64,000 nucleotides of DNA from assembly GCF_000143535.2 (NCBI RefSeq), contig NC_037312.1, positions 496,001 to 560,000 on the forward strand, read 5' to 3'. Below, one piece after another: positions 23,131-36,169 of this stretch. Position 1 is the stretch's first letter. Every line of letters starts with the position of its first letter. The stretch comes from Botrytis cinerea B05.10 (taxonomy: Eukaryota > Ascomycota > Leotiomycetes > Helotiales > Sclerotiniaceae). Under the pieces are notes generated by a model. That model did no database searches and was not told where the DNA came from. It saw nothing but the letters and a program-made list of their open reading frames with translations. A program made the position numbers and the translations under genes.

Positions 23131-26100
23131 CTAATTCAAAGCCAAGTATGAATTTTGAGCTGCGACAGGCTCTTTGATACCCCACTGAACCATCCAGTTC
23201 TCCAGCCAAACTCTGTTCAAAGGACCAAGGTTTCTCAAAGTCTTACTGGCAGACTGAGACACGTTGGTAGGTAATGTACGAGCACCCTTCTCAACGGCAC
23301 CACCAGCTGCTGCCTTGGAGTAGAATTCAAGAAGGCGCATGGCGGGGTTGGCATCAACATCGACCTTGCCAGTGCGCTCAGCTTCATCCACGGAAGCTTT
23401 GAGTGCGTCAACCCATTGCTCAAATTTGACTGGCTTGACCATGCCTTCAGGGTAAGCGGCGATGAGGTTCTGTCCCAAGTCCTCTTCCCAAGAGGAGAAT
23501 TGTGGGTTGACAACGTGATAAGTCTTGCTGTGGAGAGGAGCAGAAGAGATAGCGCCTGTAGTGGCGTCAAGCTCTGGCTGAGATGCGGTCTCGAGGATCT
23601 CGCACAAGACCTTGGAGAGCTTGTCGACTGGGAGCCAATCGATGTGATCTCTGGATGGGAAGGTCTCTGGCACAACACCGAGATGGGCGGATGAGACAAT
23701 GATAGATGGAATGTACTCGTGTTTGTTCCACATTCCCTTTTGTTGTTCTACTGGACCGGCTACGATACCAACACGGCAGACAGCAGTGCGGACACCGGAG
23801 ATTTGAGCGGCTTTCTCGAGGAGGGCCTCAGCGATGAGCTTGGATTGACCGTATCCCATAGGTGCTGCGGCAGTAAAGTCGAGGATTGGTGCCTCAGGAA
23901 CACCGCCAACTCCCTTGTATCCACCAACGGCGGCGATAGATGAGATGAACATCACGAAAGCGTTGTTAGTAGAGCTGGAAGCCATTTGAGCGAGGTTGCG
24001 AACACCAGTGATGTATGGCTTGAATGAATTGAGAGTCCAGTTGAAGTTGACTGGCCATTGGCAATGAAGGACGTGGGTAACATTCTCCAAAATCTTAGTG
24101 TAGTTCTCTTGTCCAACACCCAATTGAGAGTCGGAAAGATCTGCCTTGAGGAAAGTAACTCTCTCGGGATCAATGGGGCTCAATCCTCTTGCAGCGATGG
24201 CTTGTTGGTATTTCTCGGCACCACCAGCAGAGCGATCAAGAGCGTAGATGTGCGCAACGTTAGGGTCATTGTTCATCTCATTGAGAAGGTATGAACCCAA
24301 TGAACCGGTAGTACCAGTGAGGAGAACGGTAGTACCGGTGGTGACCGGTGTGACACGAGGCTTAGACTCGACTGGGAGAGTGGAGACAAATTCTTGGAAG
24401 AGAGACTCCATAGCGGTCAATTTAGGATTCTTGATTTCCTTCTCGTTAGGATCGGCGCTTTGGTAGGCACTATCAGGATCTTCAGGTGCCAAATCTGCGG
24501 TCTTGTAGAGGAACTCAGAAAGCTCAACCAAGGATGGATTGGAGTATACAGAAGCTGGTGAAATGGAGTCCGGAGTGAGGTTGTTGCCACCAGTGAGTTT
24601 GGCATGGATCTTGAGCTCGCGAACAATCTTGATGACATGGAGAGAATCCAAGCCAGATTCAAAGAATGCTGCATCAGGTCCAAGGTTTTGAATGCCGGCA
24701 GTCTCTTCGACGAGGTCTTTCAACCACTTAGCAATGTTGGTGCGGTCGGCAAAGTCTACTCGCAAGTCACCGACTTCACCTTCTTGGTCATCGAGATTCT
24801 CGGCAGCAGTGTAGACATCCTCGATATCTTTCTCGTACAATCTGTATGTCTGATGTCTTTGGATCTTACCTTGACCAAGGTAGTGCATTGGGCGGCTAGG
24901 ATCAACAAACAAGATGTGGTATTGATCAAGTTGACCGTGAGCGGGAGCGTGAATGTTAGCTTGGGCAATAGCTGGAAGCATGTCCTTGATGAGAGCGTGG
25001 CGATCAGCAGCGCTGGCTGGTGGAGCATCCTTGAGGTCGACAAGAGCAGCTGGCTGGAATTTGCCACGACCAACAACCATGGCGCCCTTGACGAGAGGAC
25101 TGCTGCAGAGAGAAGCTTCCATGAGAGCTGGAGCAAGTTTCTCTCCATTGCTGAGAACAATAACATCGTCAGCACGACCTCTCCATTTGTACAAGAAAGG
25201 CTTGGCTGGATCAGGGTGGCGAGAGTAAAGATCATTCATGGAGTACTCCTCGAGTTGAGGGAAGGTACTGAAGATACCCTGGTAGTAAAGGTCTAGTTCG
25301 GGCTTTCGCTCAATGTAGAGTTCATGAAGACCGTCCATGTACTCTCTGAAGACAATACCAGAATGAGTTGGGTGCCAGTAGAAGTAAGCCCAATCCTCGA
25401 CGGCAGGAGCCAATCGTGGAAGACAAGCAGTCTCAGTAGCTCCAAAGTTGGAAACGACTCTGCAATGCTTGGAGATGATATCACCGGCAGTCTGGGAGAT
25501 GGCAGCACCACAGACGAGAATGTAGTTGAAGTTGTGGATACGCTCAAGGGACTTAGGATCGTGACTCAATTCCTCATAGATGGATGGGGGGCCGATTGAA
25601 GCGTCGACACCACCATATTTGTGGATCTCATCGGCATATGCAGCGTGAGGTACGACATTGGCAGAGCCGTAAACAGTGGTGACACCAAGAAGGAGAGACA
25701 TGGTGATACCGATGTTCAAACCACTAGTGTGGAACAAAGGCATGAGGTTGTAAGCCCTGCGAGATTGTTGGTAGACTTCAGTGGTTGGAACATAACCGTC
25801 GACTGCTGGGATAGTTCTCCAAGCCTCGTATGTGCTAAGGATCTCGTTCTTCCAGGTGATAGGCTTTGGAAGACCGGTAGAACCGGTAGTGTGGAGGACG
25901 AGACATGGATCGGTTCGTGCCTCAGCAAAAGACTTGTTGTAAGGGTAGGCGCGGACCTCTTCATCTTCAAGCAACTCTTCAAGTTCTGGCACTGTTGCAG
26001 TGCGCATGTTGCGTTGGCTCAAGATGTTCTCAACGTGTGTGTTGCGAGCTGTCAAGAATATGTGACAGTCGGACTTCTCAAGAACGTTGAGAGACCCGGC

Positions 26101-26521
26101 GACGCTGTTACGGGGAGAAAGATACAGCATCTTGTATCCAGCTTTGATGGCGCCGAACATGAAAAGGAAGTAACGAATGTCACCTGAGGGCCATGTTAGT
26201 ATGATGGGTACATTGTGGAATGGAAGCAATAGACTCACTGTGGCCTTGGTAGGCGACAGCTGGGAATTCACCAGCTGGAGCTTTTCCGAGGATTGACTCC
26301 AAGTACCAAGCGGTACGGTTGATCGCATTGGCGAAAGATCTGGCAGATACTTCCACGAAGCCATCTTGTGGCATATCAGTCTTTGGGTAAGCAAAGATTG
26401 AATGGTCAGGTACCGATCTGGCAAGCTCATCTGGGATGAGGTGAACCAAACGGGCGGGGTTAGAATTGGCTGCGGCGAAGGCGGCTGGGACATCAGATCG
26501 GAGAGTTCCTTGTTGAGACAT
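23131..26521 (-). CDS. Adenylate-forming reductase 1 (A - carrier - thioester reductase)
   Basis: Exons 26239-26521 and 23131-26183 (55-bp intron; splicing gives AYQGHSDIRYFLFMFG) encode 1111 aa. This is an NRPS-like enzyme without a condensation domain. The adenylation domain fills about the first 560 residues, with LHTTGSTGLPKPITW (AMP-binding), NFGATETACL and a DDVIVLSNGEK motif. A carrier domain has the phosphopantetheine serine in FFESGLDSLHVIKI. A C-terminal Lys2-type reductase has VLLTGTTGSLGSYLL (NADPH binding) and the catalytic Tyr-Lys pair in MGYGQSKLI. Such enzymes activate a carboxylic acid with ATP, load it as a thioester and release it as an aldehyde or alcohol. The substrate is unknown. 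It lacks the alpha-aminoadipate reductase context, so a secondary-metabolism role is favoured. A TATATAAG run lies about 245 bp upstream on this strand. Confidence 0.93.
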
Positions 26522-28770
26522 GTTTAAAGATGGTTTGAGTGATTGAAGAAGTTGAAGTTATTAGTATGAAGTATTATTAGATGTAAAGATGGTTGAGTAG
26601 CTCAAAGATGCTTTAGTGAAGGTATTGGGTGTAGATTGTTGGATGTCTAAGACTCAAGTATTGGAAAACTGCGAAGTGATGTTCTGGCGATGCCTTGATA
26701 GAATGTTGAAGATGTTGTTGTTGATGATGATAAAAAAGTATTTACCTCGACAACATCGACAACTTATATATCAGAATCTCGTTGACTATCGACATAGTGT
26801 ATATTGTATACACTTCCCAAAAGAGTTTCTCCATACCGCGCAACAGGACATTCTATCGAGCAATGATGGTATTCGCGGGGAGCGGACAGCCGGAGCAGAG
26901 CTAACGGGCTACTTTCGGCCTACTCTATCTTCAATGAGATTCGAGATTCCTATACCAAAGTTGTATGAGTTTTGCTGCGCGAGATCTAAGATTGCTGTTG
27001 GATCTGGAGATGAGATTGGCGCGATTGGGAATTCGGGAGCTTGCAAAAATCTCCTAATGTCAATGTACCAATGGCTACTCCAGGAGTGGTGTTGCCCTAT
27101 CTTAGTTTGTTACCTTCTACATGGTAGTAATGCTAGTACCATCGCGCCATGGTACCAATGGCACATCCTGGATCTTGCAGGAGTTTCATGATCCATTACA
27201 ACAGACGTTGATGGAGCTTCTAAATCGGGACTGCCAGACACGTTATGGTCATCAACACTCCGCCATAGCTCCCGGAGCTTGGGCCACACATTCAATTGAG
27301 GGGCTTTCCCATGTTTTTGATTATGTTTGTTGAGCAAGCATTCTGAATGAAAGTGTAATCTGATAAGGAGTTCAATGATACTTTGCTTTAATGAGTTAGT
27401 CTTCAAAGTTAAGTCGGTTTGTACGAATTGGGATGCCTGACCGAAGTGGAAAAAAGGACCTGTTGTAAGTCTCGCGTGAGAAATTCCTTATTTTGCACTC
27501 AAAATGCAACTGCCATGTGAAGGAGATATTACGTACCGGTTTAGGATGGTGCACCAAACTTCACTATCACTCGAATATGATCAAAACAAATTCATTCCGG
27601 TTCTCCTACCGAATTTGAAGGTTCACTCTGTGAAAATATTCCGGTCTTTGTAATTATCTAATATCGTTTAAGAAAAATCTATGTGAGAGATCTCAGCACT
27701 GATCTTTGATTTGTAACGCTGTTACACATACAATCTTCCATACGAATTCTGTTTTTTGGAAAGCGATACTTTCTAGGATAACTGGGGAAACAAAGAACGT
27801 AGGAAGGGTAAGTTAGTTGATGAGGTGACCCAAAGGTATGTTGAGGGTGGATGTAAGAATATTCATCACACACCTCCACAGGGGTTGTGGACTTTCTAAA
27901 TATTAAATGCTAAATTTTTTATTTTGGAATATTATAACAAATAGAATAGACGAAAAAACGCTCAATTGAAAGAAAATCTACATATTCATTGCGATATTAT
28001 TGGCTAATGGGTTCTAATTCCTGATTTGGGACAGTGGCAACGCCAAGTGCACGTAATTATGAAAATATTCAGCGTAGCAATTTGAGATGCAGGCAGTAGA
28101 TATTTCCTCAAGTAGACTAGATAGATGTAAGAAAAAAACAATAACACACTTTCTAGCACCATAAATCTGATGCCACTGGAGAGCATAAAGCCTCAAAAAA
28201 ATTTCGTCACAACATGCTTACATAATACCAAGAAAACCTGACAGCTTGTGACTTTCCTAGCATCAATAGCGTTGTGTAAGGCTGTGCCACAAATATCCTC
28301 CGGCTGAAGATTTTGTTCTCTTCAACGACTGATGAAATGCATGAATTATCCAACCCGGCTCCCTGTCTCCGATCGTAAAAATCAGGAGCAACCGAACGGG
28401 ACAAATGCAATGAAATGAATTAAGGTTTTGGAGTCTCACGGGCCGAGCCTGACAGCAGTCCAGCTTGAAGAATATCAGCATCGACCCCACATTCTTTAGC
28501 GACATTTCACAACATCCTTCCTATTCCCCCTTTTGGTAATGGAGTCACGGAATCTCATCCAACTCCTATATCGGTGGCCGCGAGTATACATATCACCATT
28601 ACCCCGACTATCTTAAATGAAGTGGACACCTCTTTTACTTTTTATTATCCCAAGACATAGCCGCGCCTAATTCAATTATTCTTTACTCCACTGTTGAAAA
28701 AGTTCCATATAAGAATCAACACCGAAACATAATTAATCAACAACATCTAAAATCAATCGAAAAATCAAAT
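26522..28770. other. Divergent promoter region of reductase 1 and the aldo-keto reductase
   Basis: This 2.2-kb region separates two divergent start codons. It holds a TATATAAG run on the minus strand at about 26763-26770. A 191-codon + strand frame at 26616-27191 has no motif, lies over the reductase 1 promoter and is probably chance. Confidence 0.5.
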
Positions 28771-30031
28771 ATGCCTTCTTCTACAAGACTTCCTACCCGT
28801 GCTTTGGGACGCGATGGTCCTCAAATTCCTGCCCTTGGCCTCGGACTTATGGGTTTAAGTAGTAAGTCCTGCAGAATTCATCATTGAATGAGAATTAGAT
28901 TAACAATCAATGATAGCTTTCTATGGAAAGCCCGGATCAGATGAGGAACGTTTTGAGTTTCTTGATCGTGCTTATGAGCTAGGCTGCACTCATTGGGATT
29001 CAGCTCAAATGTATGGCGATAATGAAGTACTTTTGGGCAAATGGTTCACGAGAACTGGAAAGCGCAGTGAGGTGAGATCGCAGCAATTTCCGAACAAAAA
29101 GCTGAAAAATGGTTGCTTATTGTTCTCTAGATCTTCTTGACTACCAAATTCGGTAACCATGTCACCCCAGAAGGTGGTCGTGAGATCCGAAACGATGCAG
29201 AGTACATCCGTCAATCTGTAGCGGAGAGTTTTGAAAAACTTCAAACTGATTACATAGATTTACTCTACTGGTATGTGCTTCCCAAAAAAATTCAAGGAAA
29301 ACGGAACTTGTTCTCATGCGCATCGGAATAGTCATAGATTCACTGGAACAATTCCAGTCGAGACAATTGTCACTGTTATGAAAGAATTTGTCGAGTAAGT
29401 CTTCGATCCTGTCATTTGCTCCTCAAATACTGACTTCTGAAGTGCTGGCAAAGTCAAGTATTTAGGTCTCAGCGAGTGTGGTGTTGACACTCTTGAACGT
29501 GCTGTTAAGATTCACCCAATTCACGCGTATCAAATTGAGTACAGTCCATTCTCTATGGATGTTGAGAAGCCAGAAGTTGGACTTCTTGACTGCTGCAAGA
29601 GACTCGGCATAGCGCTTGTTGCCTATTCACCATTGGGCCGTGGTATTCTCACTGGTCAATACAGATCAGTCGACGATTTCGACAAGGATGATTTCCGACG
29701 AACAATTCCCCGTTTCGCCACCCAGGAGAACTTTGATAAGAATCTGAAACTCGTTGATACCATTACTGCAATTGGAAAAACTAAGAATGCCTCCCCAGGA
29801 CAGGTTACACTTGCCTGGATGATTAAGCAAGACCCTCTCATTTTCCCAATTCCAGGTACCAAAAAGATCAAGTATTTGGAAGAGAACATTGGAGCTCTCT
29901 ATGTGGATTTGACAGATGAAGAGGATAAAGCAATTAGACATGCAATTGAGAGCGCTGAAGTGGTTGGAACTAGAGTTGCCGAGCATCTTATGGGTGTTCT
30001 TGTGGTTGATACTCCTCCTCTTACCAATTAG
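28771..30031 (+). CDS. Aldo-keto reductase
   Basis: Five exons (28771-28861, 28917-29071, 29131-29270, 29332-29394, 29443-30031) encode 345 aa. Introns are 48-61 bp with good GT-AG sites, and splicing restores MGLSTFYGKPGSDEERF, SEIFLTTKFG, LLYCHRFTGT and EFVDAGKVKYLG. The catalytic tetrad of the family is visible: Asp about 58, Tyr about 63 (DSAQMYGDNE), Lys about 88 (TTKFG) and His about 130 (YCHRF). The C-terminal cofactor region is FPIPGTKKIKYLEEN. It fits the AKR13-like group of NADPH-dependent reductases acting on aldehydes or ketones, in the cytosol. It lies between two carboxylate-reducing multidomain enzymes, which suggests it could reduce their aldehyde products to alcohols. That link is inference. 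Confidence 0.93.
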
Positions 30032-31297
30032 TTGGTTGAAGAAATTGGTGTTGAATATTGAATATGAGTTATTGGTTAAATTGGTTTTTATAGAAAAGAC
30101 ACCCTATATTGGTGCACCACAGAATTTTACCACGGGTTTCTACATAATTACTGCTTGAATATGCTCGTCCTGTTTGTGAGAAACAAACTCTGTAATAACT
30201 TCGGCCTAGGATTCTCGTGAGTGTCAAAAGACATATGATGAATGTTGACATCTGCTCGACTGATAGAAGTTGTAACATCTGCTTGTTTCTCGAGAAACTT
30301 ACTGTTCAACAGAACTTAGGTTACGATCACCACCTCGACTTGCACACGTCTGACACAGTGAGTGATGATAAGCTGTCTTCAGTCCTAGTATCACTTATAG
30401 TTAACTGCGAGCGAATAATGGTAACTTTCTCGAGATTAAACCAATGACTGATCACGTATCACTGGCATGCCGATTTTTACATACAGACTGTATAGAAGGA
30501 TAATTTCTGCCAGAAATTCAAGAAAGAATCTTTCAGCACTTTCTTTGATTTGTGCATCTCGTGTGGCTGGAGAAATGATGACATAATCATTGTTGTGGTC
30601 CAGAACCTTAACCCAACCATCACAATTTTAGTTCTACCCCGAGTCAACAAGCACACGACTTCTTCATCTCGGGTGAAATCTTCAACAACACGATAGCCAC
30701 GTAATATAATTCTGCAGTAAAAACGGCTAAATGCACCCATTGGTATTCTATCACGCCAGAAGTTCTGGTGAGGTCTGAATTTGAGCTCCGGGGTGTGTAA
30801 ACAGTGCAGGTAATCATTTAGCGTAAAGTCAGTTCTACAACTAGACTACGTGAGGAACTCCGGTATTATATCAATTGGTCTCAATTCATTTGTAAACAAT
30901 GAAAGCGGAAAGTTGCCGAGATGGAGTTGTTGTGTTGCTAGAGCTAGCAAACAACGCGAGTGTTTGGAAGAATGAGGGATGTGTACGAAGCATATAATGC
31001 GGAGAAAACAATGTCCTTTGCAATTCCGGAGTTGAAGAAACTCAAACGAGCGCAAGAATGGGTTGAACTTATGGGGATTGCTTTACCGGACTCACGTTTT
31101 CGGTATACAGTCACCAAGCCATGGCTGACCGATGCATCCGAAATCTCAACCCGAAAGGTGTTTATCAAGTCGGCTCCCCAGCTCAGATTTCATTCATTCT
31201 CCAGTCCTCTCTCATCAACATTTCTACTATATTCTCAATCTTAACTATTATCTCTTTCGCCCTATTCATAGCCTCCTTAGTTGTCGTTTAGATCATA
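30032..31297. other. Intergenic, nothing firmly recognised
   Basis: Two open frames look slightly protein-like: minus 30477-30740 and plus 30960-31244 (with MRDVYEAYNAEKTMSF). Neither has a recognisable family or full gene structure; they may be decayed gene pieces. The last 200 bp are the pyrimidine-rich leader of the next gene. Confidence 0.4.
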
Positions 31298-34200
31298 ATG
31301 GCCCATCTCACCCCAGAGCATATCTTGCACCTTTACGATACCTTCGGAGAGCTCAGGGTGCTCGACGATATCATCCGCCATCGCTCCAAAGATAATCCTC
31401 CTGCTCCTATTTTGGGATACCCCAGAGTTGAGGATAATCCAAGCGATTATGAGACCTTCACTGGTCAACAACTTGATTCATTCGTCGATGCTGCATGCAA
31501 ATACTTCATCAAGAATGGTTTGAAGCCTGTAAGTGAACTGAATATACACCCAAGACTCGTTGTAACCATTCTGACTCTCATCTCAGGGCGGTAAAAAAGT
31601 AATTGGACTATACTCTCCATCTAATGTAGACTTCGCGGTCACTTTCTTCGCCCTCAGCCGTTTGGGATACACTGTTCTCTGCCTTTCCCTTCGCATAGCA
31701 CCCATAGCTATCATCAACCTGCTCAAGCAAACAGAGTGCGAGGTCATAATCCGTGGTGATACCCCACAAATTGCTGCTACTTGTGATGCCGTCGCACAAG
31801 AGACCACTTTAAGATCTGTTGTCATTCCCCAGCGCGCTCAATATGGGGTACCACGCCCAGTGAGTGAGAAACCGTTCACAAGAGAATTCGATCGCGAGGT
31901 CGAGACCAATGAGGTCGCCATTGTTATGCACAGTTCTGGATCTACCGGACTACCTAAGCCGGTATTCCTTACCCACAAGAATGTGTTGACCCATCCAGTG
32001 CAAGGTGCTGGAATGCATAACTTCGGTGCGCTTCCATTGTACCACATGTACGGTCTTTCAACTACACTGCAAGCTATGTACATGGCAAAGAAGGCAAACT
32101 TGCCTAGTGCTACTCTGCCAATGACAGCAGACAACCTTATGCTCGCAATCGAAGCAACTCAACCTGAGGTCTTTCACGCTGTACCATATGCTTTAGGACT
32201 CTTAACTGAGCACCCAAGAGGTATGCCATATTTGAAGCAGGCTAAAATTGTTACTGCAGCCGGTGCTCGTACTCCTGATGAGCTCGGTGATCTCCTGGCC
32301 TCGGAGAAGGTCAACATTGGTGTCGTATTTGGAACGTGAGTATCCCAGTTAATTATTTACTTTTTGATATTATGGCAACTAACTTCAATTAGTACTGAAG
32401 CAGGTCTCCTTGGTGATACTATGCGTCGTGCTGACGGAGATGACTCGTGGAACTATGTCCGAATTTACCAAAACATCAGAAGTTCTATATACATGGACCC
32501 TCTGGGTGACAACCAATTCGAATGCGTCTACCTTAAGAGCCATCCAGGGTTGTCCGTCTCCAACTCAGATGACCCCGCGCCTGGCTCATGGCGTTCAAAA
32601 GACGTTTTCGAGCCACATCCAACCATTCCTGATACTTGGAAATATGTGACTCGTCTTGATGATCGTGTTACCTTGAGCAATGGAGAGAAAGTTCTACCAC
32701 TTCCAATAGAAGGTCGTCTCCGCCAAGAAGAGATCATTCGTGAAGCTGCCGTTTTTGGTGTAGATAGAGCTATTCCAGGTGTCTTGATCTTCAGAGCTTC
32801 TGATGAGCTCCCAGACGAAGAATATCTTGAGGCTATCTGGCCAGCCATTGTTGACGCCAACTCTCGTGCTGAGGGCTTCTCTCAAATTACCAAGGAGATG
32901 GTCGGGCTAGTACCTTCTGATATTGAATACCCCAGAACAGATAAGGGAAGCATCATCCGCGCACAAATCTATAGAAAGTTTGCAGACAAAATTGATGAAT
33001 TGTATGAAAGTCTCGATGGGGATGCGGAAGGAACTTTGCGCCTCGATCTCGCCGGTACTGAAGTTTTCTTAACCGAGACATACGAAGACATTACAGGTCA
33101 TGCTCTGGAATCCATCGATACTGATTTCTTCAATGCCGACATAGACAGTTTGAGAGCCATTCAAATGAGACGTATAATCCAGAAGACTCTGGATCTTAAG
33201 GGCCAACAACTTAGCAGCAACGTCGTATACGAACATGGAACCGTCAGAGCACTAGCACAATACTTGTTCTCTCTCAGCTCTGGTGGAGGCGAGCAAAACA
33301 AAGATAACGTTCCACTGATGGAATCATTGATTGAGAAGTACTCCACTTTTGGAGAAGTTGTGGTATGTTTAGTTTCCACTACCCTTGTGACGCCAATTTA
33401 CTTACATAAAAATAGATCTTGACTGGTGCCACTGGTTCTTTGGGTGCTCACGCCTTATACCAGATGGTGAACAGCCCCAAATTTAGAAAGGTATACTGTC
33501 TTGTCAGAGGAGAGAATCCAATGGACAGAGTCTTAAAGTCCATCAAAGACCGTGGATTATCTCTCACTCCAGCCGCAAGAGCTAAGGTTGTCGCCTTTAC
33601 GGCTGATCTTGCCCTCACTGATCTTGGTCTTGGAAAATCTATGATTGAGCAATTCAAGACTGAGGTCTCACTCATCATTCACTTGGCATGGTCTGTCAAC
33701 TTCATCATTGGCTTACAAAGTTTTGAGCCCCATCTTGCTGGATTGAAGAATCTTTTGGACCTCTCGCTCGCTGTCTATCGTTCAGAGCCTGCTCGTCTTT
33801 TCTACGCTTCTTCCATCTCCACAGCTGAGAACACACCTGCACCAGCTCTTATCCCAGATGCTCCAATTGAAGACTTCAATAACGCTCTGAATATGGGTTA
33901 TGCCCAATCCAAACTTGTTGGTGAATACATGGTTCTTAATGCTGCTCGTGGTGGAGCACGAGCCTATGCTCTACGTATTGGGCAGATTGTTGGAGATAGG
34001 GATAACGGATTCTGGAACGAAGCCGAATTCGTTCCCTCCATGATCAGATCTGCACTTTCCATGAAAGCTCTCCCAATTTTCCACGAGAACTGCTCTTGGA
34101 TTCCAGTTGATACTCTCGCCACTGCCATCTTAGAGATTGATGAGAAACTTAAGTCTCTTCCTCGACCATGTGCTATTGACAGCACCAACCCTCCTATTGT

Positions 34201-34654
34201 CTACAACATGGTCAACCCTGCCACATTCACTTGGGAATCACTTCTCGGCGAACTTTCTACAGCTGGTCTTGACTTCAAGGCTATTCCTTTCGGAGATTGG
34301 TTACAAAAGCTCAGAGAGTCAGCTGCTAACGGCCAAGAAGAACAAAACCCAGCCGTCAAGCTTTTGGATCATTTCGAGCAGCGATACCTTCAGAGTAACA
34401 ATGGCCATGGCTATAGTGGCGCTGAGGCTACTGCAAGCTCAAGCGGTGCTAGCAGTCCTCGAAGCAGCATCTCGGGTGCTACACCACCAAGCAGCAAGGG
34501 TACTAGCATTAGTGACTATGAAATTGTCGGAGTCACATTCGATACCAAAGCTATCTTGAGAGATAGTAAAGTCTTGCAGAGCCCACCTGATATTATTCAG
34601 GATGGATATGTAAAGCAATTTTTAAGTCAATGGTTGAAGAAGTGGGTTAAGTGA
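31298..34654 (+). CDS. Adenylate-forming reductase 2 (A - carrier - thioester reductase)
   Basis: Four exons (31298-31528, 31587-32335, 32393-33362, 33416-34654) encode 1062 aa. Splicing restores NGLKPGGKKVIGLY, VFGTTEAGLLGD and FGEVVILTGATGSLG. The order is adenylation domain (about 1-530; MHSSGSTGLPKPVFL, FGTTEAG, DDRVTLSNGEK), carrier (phosphopantetheine Ser in FFNADIDSLRAIQM) and Lys2-type thioester reductase (ILTGATGSLGAHAL, catalytic GYAQSKLV). Near the C-terminus a Ser/Gly/Ala-rich linker (about 975-1010) precedes a short conserved-looking tail. It would convert a carboxylic acid to an aldehyde or alcohol. It has the same architecture as the reductase at 23131-26521 but differs throughout, so it is a diverged paralogue or independent member. 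Substrate is unknown. Confidence 0.93.
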
Positions 34655-36169
34655 TTGGAAGCTTATGGATGAGGGTATATGATTTGATGAGATTATGGTA
34701 TAGAATATTTGCGAATACGGCTTCTTTATTTTTTATAGATATATGCGGGGTGCAAAATTTTTGCAGATGACGGATGTTCTCTTTTATCTTGGATTCTCAT
34801 GGGGTCTGGCGGAATTTTACATCATTTTTGTAATTAATCTTTTCTAGCTAACTATTCTTATATCAAATGGAAGAAATACTTGAACCCTAGAAAGCCTATG
34901 TGAAGAGTATATGTCAGTAGCTGAGCCAGAAGATGCACTATCATTCAGTAACAATACGCTGTACACTCACTGACCATACTTCAATCATTTATGAATTATG
35001 ATTCATTCTCGTGCCGTGATTTATCTCAAATACGCGATTGTCACCTTGAATTAGAGAGGCTACGCAGACTTGTCAGAAGATTCAATCACGATCACAGCGA
35101 TTAACCTTGAATCACAACCAGTAGTTCGGGTTATTCATCTCTGCTGAACTCGAAAGCTAGCTTTCGAAGCTCACATGCCTGACTATATTAAAATCTACAA
35201 TCGTGAAGCATATTGCTCGACTCTTGGCACATGCCTTAATGACCAAGTTCGAGATCGACGTAAACGCGGAATTACTTCAGTCTCATCTCCATGGCAACAC
35301 TCAAACCCCGCAACGGGTGTATCTATCATTACTAACCCTTCTCTCTCAATTGATAAATTCCACATTCTTCAACCTTCAGCCCAACTTCCTAGCTTTCGCA
35401 TGATCTAATTTTCGGGCCAGGCCGTTGACGATTGAAAATAGATTTCTGCATGAAAATAGCAGCCAAATCTAGGGACCCAATCGATTTTCGGTTTCGGATA
35501 AGTCGGGTCTCGTTGCACAATATGGATATTCGGCTCGGTAGGACAGGAAGTACTACATGCCAAGATACGGCCCTTTGGTTGGCGAGAAGAAATAAATTGT
35601 ACTCGGGGTTTGGGGTTTGAGGTATACTCGGGTTATCTAATCATACGAGATGATGGATAATAAGCGAAATTGACTCCGAAGTCGCTCAGTATGGGGAATT
35701 GGATATTGAATGGGATTCTGGATATGCAGTTGTGGAATTGTGATAGTTGATGGTTTGTTCGACAGATGGTTTGGAGTACGTACTACCCCGCATTTTAAGC
35801 CACATTGATTTTCCCGTTTTTCAACCCCACTTCTACTTAATGTCATGTTTGACATGCATGACTTGCGACTTATGAAACATGCAGATGTTATGATATTTAG
35901 TATTAATTGGATTTAGTCTTAACCCAGACTGAAGAGATCGATATCCAGAGTCAAACTGGGGCAAAAGAGTCATTCCGTTTTCTACGTTCAACTTGTGTTC
36001 TGCTGTACTTCACTTCATCTTTGTTATTAATAGCGAGACTAAGTACCTATATAATTTGATCACTTCGACATATGCCTTAAAATCTATCTTCGGTATCAAA
36101 GAATTGTACTTAAACAATGAAGATTTTCTTAATTCTTTTTAACCTAATAATTTCCTCTCTTCAAAATTT
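34655..36169. other. Intergenic, nothing recognised
   Basis: Spacer between the 3' ends of reductase 2 and the carboxylesterase. I found only short non-protein-like frames. Confidence 0.5.

Noticed and set aside
24604..25296. 230-codon + strand open frame
   Set aside because: It is the antisense shadow of the strongly coding reductase 1 exon.
26616..27191. 191-codon + strand open frame
   Set aside because: It covers the promoter of adenylate-forming reductase 1, has no motif and no plausible composition.
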